Assembly (NCBI GenBank): GCA_963931925.1
Contig: OZ007572.1
Location: 19,921,543-19,985,542 of the forward strand
Direction: 5' to 3'
Length of the DNA: 64,000 nucleotides
Origin: Onchidella celtica
Lineage: Eukaryota; Mollusca; Gastropoda; Systellommatophora; Onchidiidae
Translations under genes and position numbers: made by a program
The notes under the pieces: model-generated
Seen by the model: only the letters and a program-made list of their open reading frames with translations
What the model was told of the DNA's origin: nothing
The model's database searches: none
Part shown: in pieces, positions 60,835 through 64,000 of the stretch
Layout of the letters: the number at the start of each line of letters is the position of its first letter
Position numbering within the stretch: the first letter of the stretch is position 1

Positions 60835-61021
60835 GTGTTGCATTCCTGAGCATGAGGACTATCAAATAAAATTACAGAAAAAGAAATGTGCCAAAAGAAA
60901 AATGTAATAATCCAATTGAATCAAAATGGCATAAGACACCAAATGACAGGAAAAGAAAGAGCTTTTCTTAATATCTCAAAAGTGTCAAAAACGAGTTATG
61001 CCATTAGCGTAGAGCAGTGAC
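60835..61021. mobile_element. Unclassified MITE (TIR GTCACTGCTCT), copy 3, left-truncated
   Basis: Begins inside the family at GTTGCATTCCTGAGCATGAGG. Continues with TAATAATCCAATTGAATCAA and CACCAAATGACAGGAAAAGA, and ends in an intact TTATGCCATTAGCGTAGAGC followed by AGTGAC. Confidence 0.78.
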
Positions 61022-61721
61022 ATTACATAGATCTACATTAGATATATTCTTATGCTGACTTAGTAGCAAATTGTTGCTTGGGCAACTCTTACCACCTGGC
61101 CAAAATAATCTTTTTGGATTAGAACAGCCAGCTGTGCAAAACAACTGTTTTATTTTCGTTTATCAGGAACTGACAAAGAAAATAATAACGTGAATACAGT
61201 ATCAATAATAACACCAACCAAATGAAAGAACAAGAAAAAATATCTGACCTCTTTCTTGTAGAAATAAAAAAAAACAACCCAGTTTGGTCTAAGTATTATG
61301 TTTTACAAAATTCACAGAAACGAACTCACAATCAGGCTACTTCATGAGCAATAAAATATCAGTTCCACAAGAGTTTGTGTGAAAATCAGCCTATGCAAAA
61401 CTTCAAATAAAATCCAAGTGGCAGTTTTTTTGAGAAAAATTTAAGTGATACAGCTCAATCTGAAATGGATGCATTAAACACTAGTTTATTTTGTTTTGTT
61501 TACATCACCGGCACCCAGTTTTCAGATAACAAAGTGATCAGAGGCTTCAGTACGCACACCGATAAATACACTGTATACATGTAAACAATGTACATGTATT
61601 TTTTATGCATGTGTTTACAGTTTATATCACTTATGTACACAATCGAAACGACCACTACCCGCAACAAATGACAAATGCATGTATATGTAATTCTGTTCGT
61701 TTTATTTGAAAAATCGCACCT

Positions 61722-61900
61722 CAGTCAGCAACCTTATGTCAGTCCAAATTTACGTAGATTTATATAGGATTTTGGTAAGTTTGCTAGGATAGCCGTAGAG
61801 TCCGATTTCCTACATCAAACCGACGGGGATGCTATATCGTAAACCTGCGAATCTCCTTCAGAACTGCCATACCTATGAGCATATCATTCTGCTACAGGTA
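61722..61900. mobile_element. MITE, CCCAGCCAGC family, copy F
   Basis: Begins CAGTCAGCAACCTTATGTCA and contains GATTTCCTACATCAAACCGA and CATACCTATGAGCATA-like words as in copies A-C. It lies about 45 kb from the cluster at 12.6-16.1 kb. The right end has decayed. Confidence 0.55.
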
Positions 61901-64000
61901 TATTCTGTCTATCATCTTGGTTTTTCCTAGTACATGTATTAAATAATGTTACACCAATGCTGAATTCATGAAGTGCTTTCTCCAAACTCAAACTCAGAAC
62001 CTACAAGCGAGCTTGAGGCAAATATACTAGAATTGATAAGATAAGACAGCTAGTGCTTTTAGCGTGCACAGATTTCGCACTGCCAGCTAGTGGCAAACGC
62101 GCGGAAATCATAAAAAGTGCCGTAATTTACAAAGCCAAATAGGGAAAATATTGAATTTTGTTTACGTTCCACTATCGCAATAAGCCTTGATTGACGTCAT
62201 TTATTGTGGAATTATAACGTCAATCGCAGTGTGAAAACTGTGGCTATTTTTTCCTCTTTTTAATCGCAGTAGCACTGTCACAATTTTACATCATAAATTT
62301 ACGATTATATCAAGCATTCTTTTCATGCTGTGCGCTATGGGCCCCGCCCCCGATCAGCGCGAAAAATTGTGTGCACGGGTTTTTTTAGTGGTGCGAGGAA
62401 GACAGTGTCTCATCTGATCTAGTATTTTTGCTTGAGTTCAGTCCTAGATAGTAGGGTTACACCACAGACTAATAAATAACCAGACTGGAAACACAAGCTT
62501 CGGGCTGTGTCGTTTTTTACGGAAGTTAATGAGATGCGGCCGCATAACCAACGTGGCCGCCGCTCGGGAAATTCCGATTTTAGTTCTATCTGCATTAGAA
62601 ATTTATTTTTATTTGTCAAGATTGGTTGTACATGTATTGATAATGCATTGTCTTGCCTATCCTTTCATTTTATTGTCTACAGCTGCCTTTTTTTTATTGT
62701 TATAAATTATGACCGTCTGGACTTTTAACGACCGCTGCATTGTAACTGTGCTGAAGCGTCGGTCGCAACCGTAAATCTAATGTGGCGAATGGTTCATGAC
62801 CTTTCGCTGTTTTGTGACGTCACACAATGGGATCATCCAGTCTGTTTAATTTATTAGTCTGTGGGTTCCGAGTTGACGCTGGGTTGCCGGTTGGGACTAC
62901 GCTACAATCATGCCAGATTTCCCCCTTTTCTTGGTCTCCAAGAGACTCACCCAAAACGTGTAATAGTAATGTCACACTGGCGCCACCAAACTGCCCATTC
63001 TTCTTTAAAAATGTCCATGTTCATGTTTGGTAGCAAGCGGAAAATTGAAGACCCTCCACAGTTTATCACCAGTGAACTGCTTTTACGAGGGACCAAATTT
63101 GTCTGCTGTCATCGACCGGCAAAAGGCGGAATGCTAGACGTTGATCACGCTATAACTCTAAATGGGTTCATCTCAAACTGAGTTAGTTGAAAAGTTATAT
63201 TAAGATTTGGGAAGGTTTTGCCTGACTACTTTGTCTTGAAATTGTTGATTTCTTCATATTGCGCATGATTTTAAAAAAATCATTTAGTGTTTTCCCGCGT
63301 TTCACGAAAAAAAAAAAAAAAGTCATATACTGTACTATTTCCTGTTCAAAACACTTCGAATTAAAGCTTGCATGTACATGTATATATATATATATAGGTC
63401 TATAGATAAATTGTTCTGCAATTTCTATTAGGAAAAGAACGGTTGGAAAAGAAAGTTGGTGTGCAGAAACTCCTTACTGTAAAATTTTGTACCGTACAGC
63501 GTCATATTGCTGACATTTAAAGAGAGAGTCAAAACGGACATATTCCCAAGAGAAATGTCACCCACTTATCTTCTTTCCCATCATTATGCCTAAACAGATT
63601 TCCAACCACTGATTTGCCATGTTATTTCGCAAGTTAAAATGAGAAACACTTTGCCCAACATCACATTCATAACCACAATCTTCTGTCAATCTCAGATATA
63701 TAACGATGATGAGATTTCACACAGTCCAGAGAACGCAGTGATGGCAAAATTTTTAATGGACCGACACACCAAGCGAATCTACCGTTGAAGTTTCTGGATT
63801 CCCAGTGCGCAGATACTACCAATTTAAGTAAATATTTAAACAGCACAGCGTTACAATTATGTTTCTGGTCATTATCCCTTTTTCAGGCAAGTAAAATTCG
63901 GTCAGGTATCACAAATAATTATTCAGTCAATTCGCCTGCGAGACTTTCCGGAACAAAGCAGAAAAAAAAAAAAAGAAAATTAATCTTACCAATAGACATT
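61901..64000. other. No recognisable gene
   Basis: Two CRE-type palindromes TGACGTCA occur at 62192-62199 and 62815-62822. A frame at 62861-63181 has no family features. A (TA)n microsatellite lies at about 63380-63396. A first exon or promoter of a neighbouring gene could be here, but I cannot show one. Confidence 0.4.

Noticed and set aside
62192..62822. Two TGACGTCA palindromes as a CRE-regulated promoter
   Set aside because: An 8-bp motif twice in 630 bp is suggestive, but no transcript or coding start is visible nearby.
62861..63181. 106-residue + frame near the right edge
   Set aside because: No family resemblance and no clear splice sites. It could be a first exon of a neighbour but cannot be supported.

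Overview
This window looks like animal nuclear DNA, most likely from a mollusc or another lophotrochozoan. It is AT-rich, has long G/C homopolymer runs, and carries one intron-rich gene in a dense mosaic of mobile elements. The LINE types present are the kind common in marine invertebrates. The taxon is an inference, because no species-specific marker is visible.

The only host gene I can support is on the + strand at 46789-59059. It is a complete nine-exon gene for queuosine 5'-phosphate N-glycosylase/hydrolase (QNG1, C9orf64 family, DUF2419). All eight introns are GT-AG, the phases join cleanly, and the 341-residue product ends with the family's typical C-terminus. Its introns and 3' flank hold a pogo/Tigger-like MITE, a probable solo LTR with a 5-bp target duplication, a LINE-derived SINE-like fragment, piggyBac-like TTAA MITEs, unclassified inverted-repeat elements and a three-unit minisatellite.

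The rest is repeats. At 2.1-4.8 kb is a 5'-truncated, frameshifted LINE on the - strand. At 4.8-7.2 kb are foldback elements with GC-rich palindromic ends. At 12.6-16.1 kb is a cluster of one MITE family (TIR CCCAGCCAGC) with a tRNA-like SINE head between two copies. At 20.6-21.2 kb is a satellite-like array of about 132 bp, and at 22.7-23.1 kb a pure pyrimidine tract. At 24.35-29.07 kb is a foldback element with arms of about 1.25 kb. Two later insertions sit in its right arm: an LTR-like block with TSD GTATA, and a 5'-truncated LINE tail with a 14-bp TSD. The other arm and the 5-7 kb copy serve as empty sites for both. At 29.4-32 kb are tandem and direct repeats, interrupted by a nearly intact CR1-like LINE (32.5-36.25 kb) with one in-frame stop. 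At 36.6-38.2 kb is a duplicated G-rich minisatellite block.

I see no prokaryotic genes, CRISPR, rRNA or functional tRNA. The most distinctive structures are the foldback family with a perfect 56-bp terminal palindrome, the dated nested insertions inside it, and the three TTAA-flanked MITEs around QNG1.
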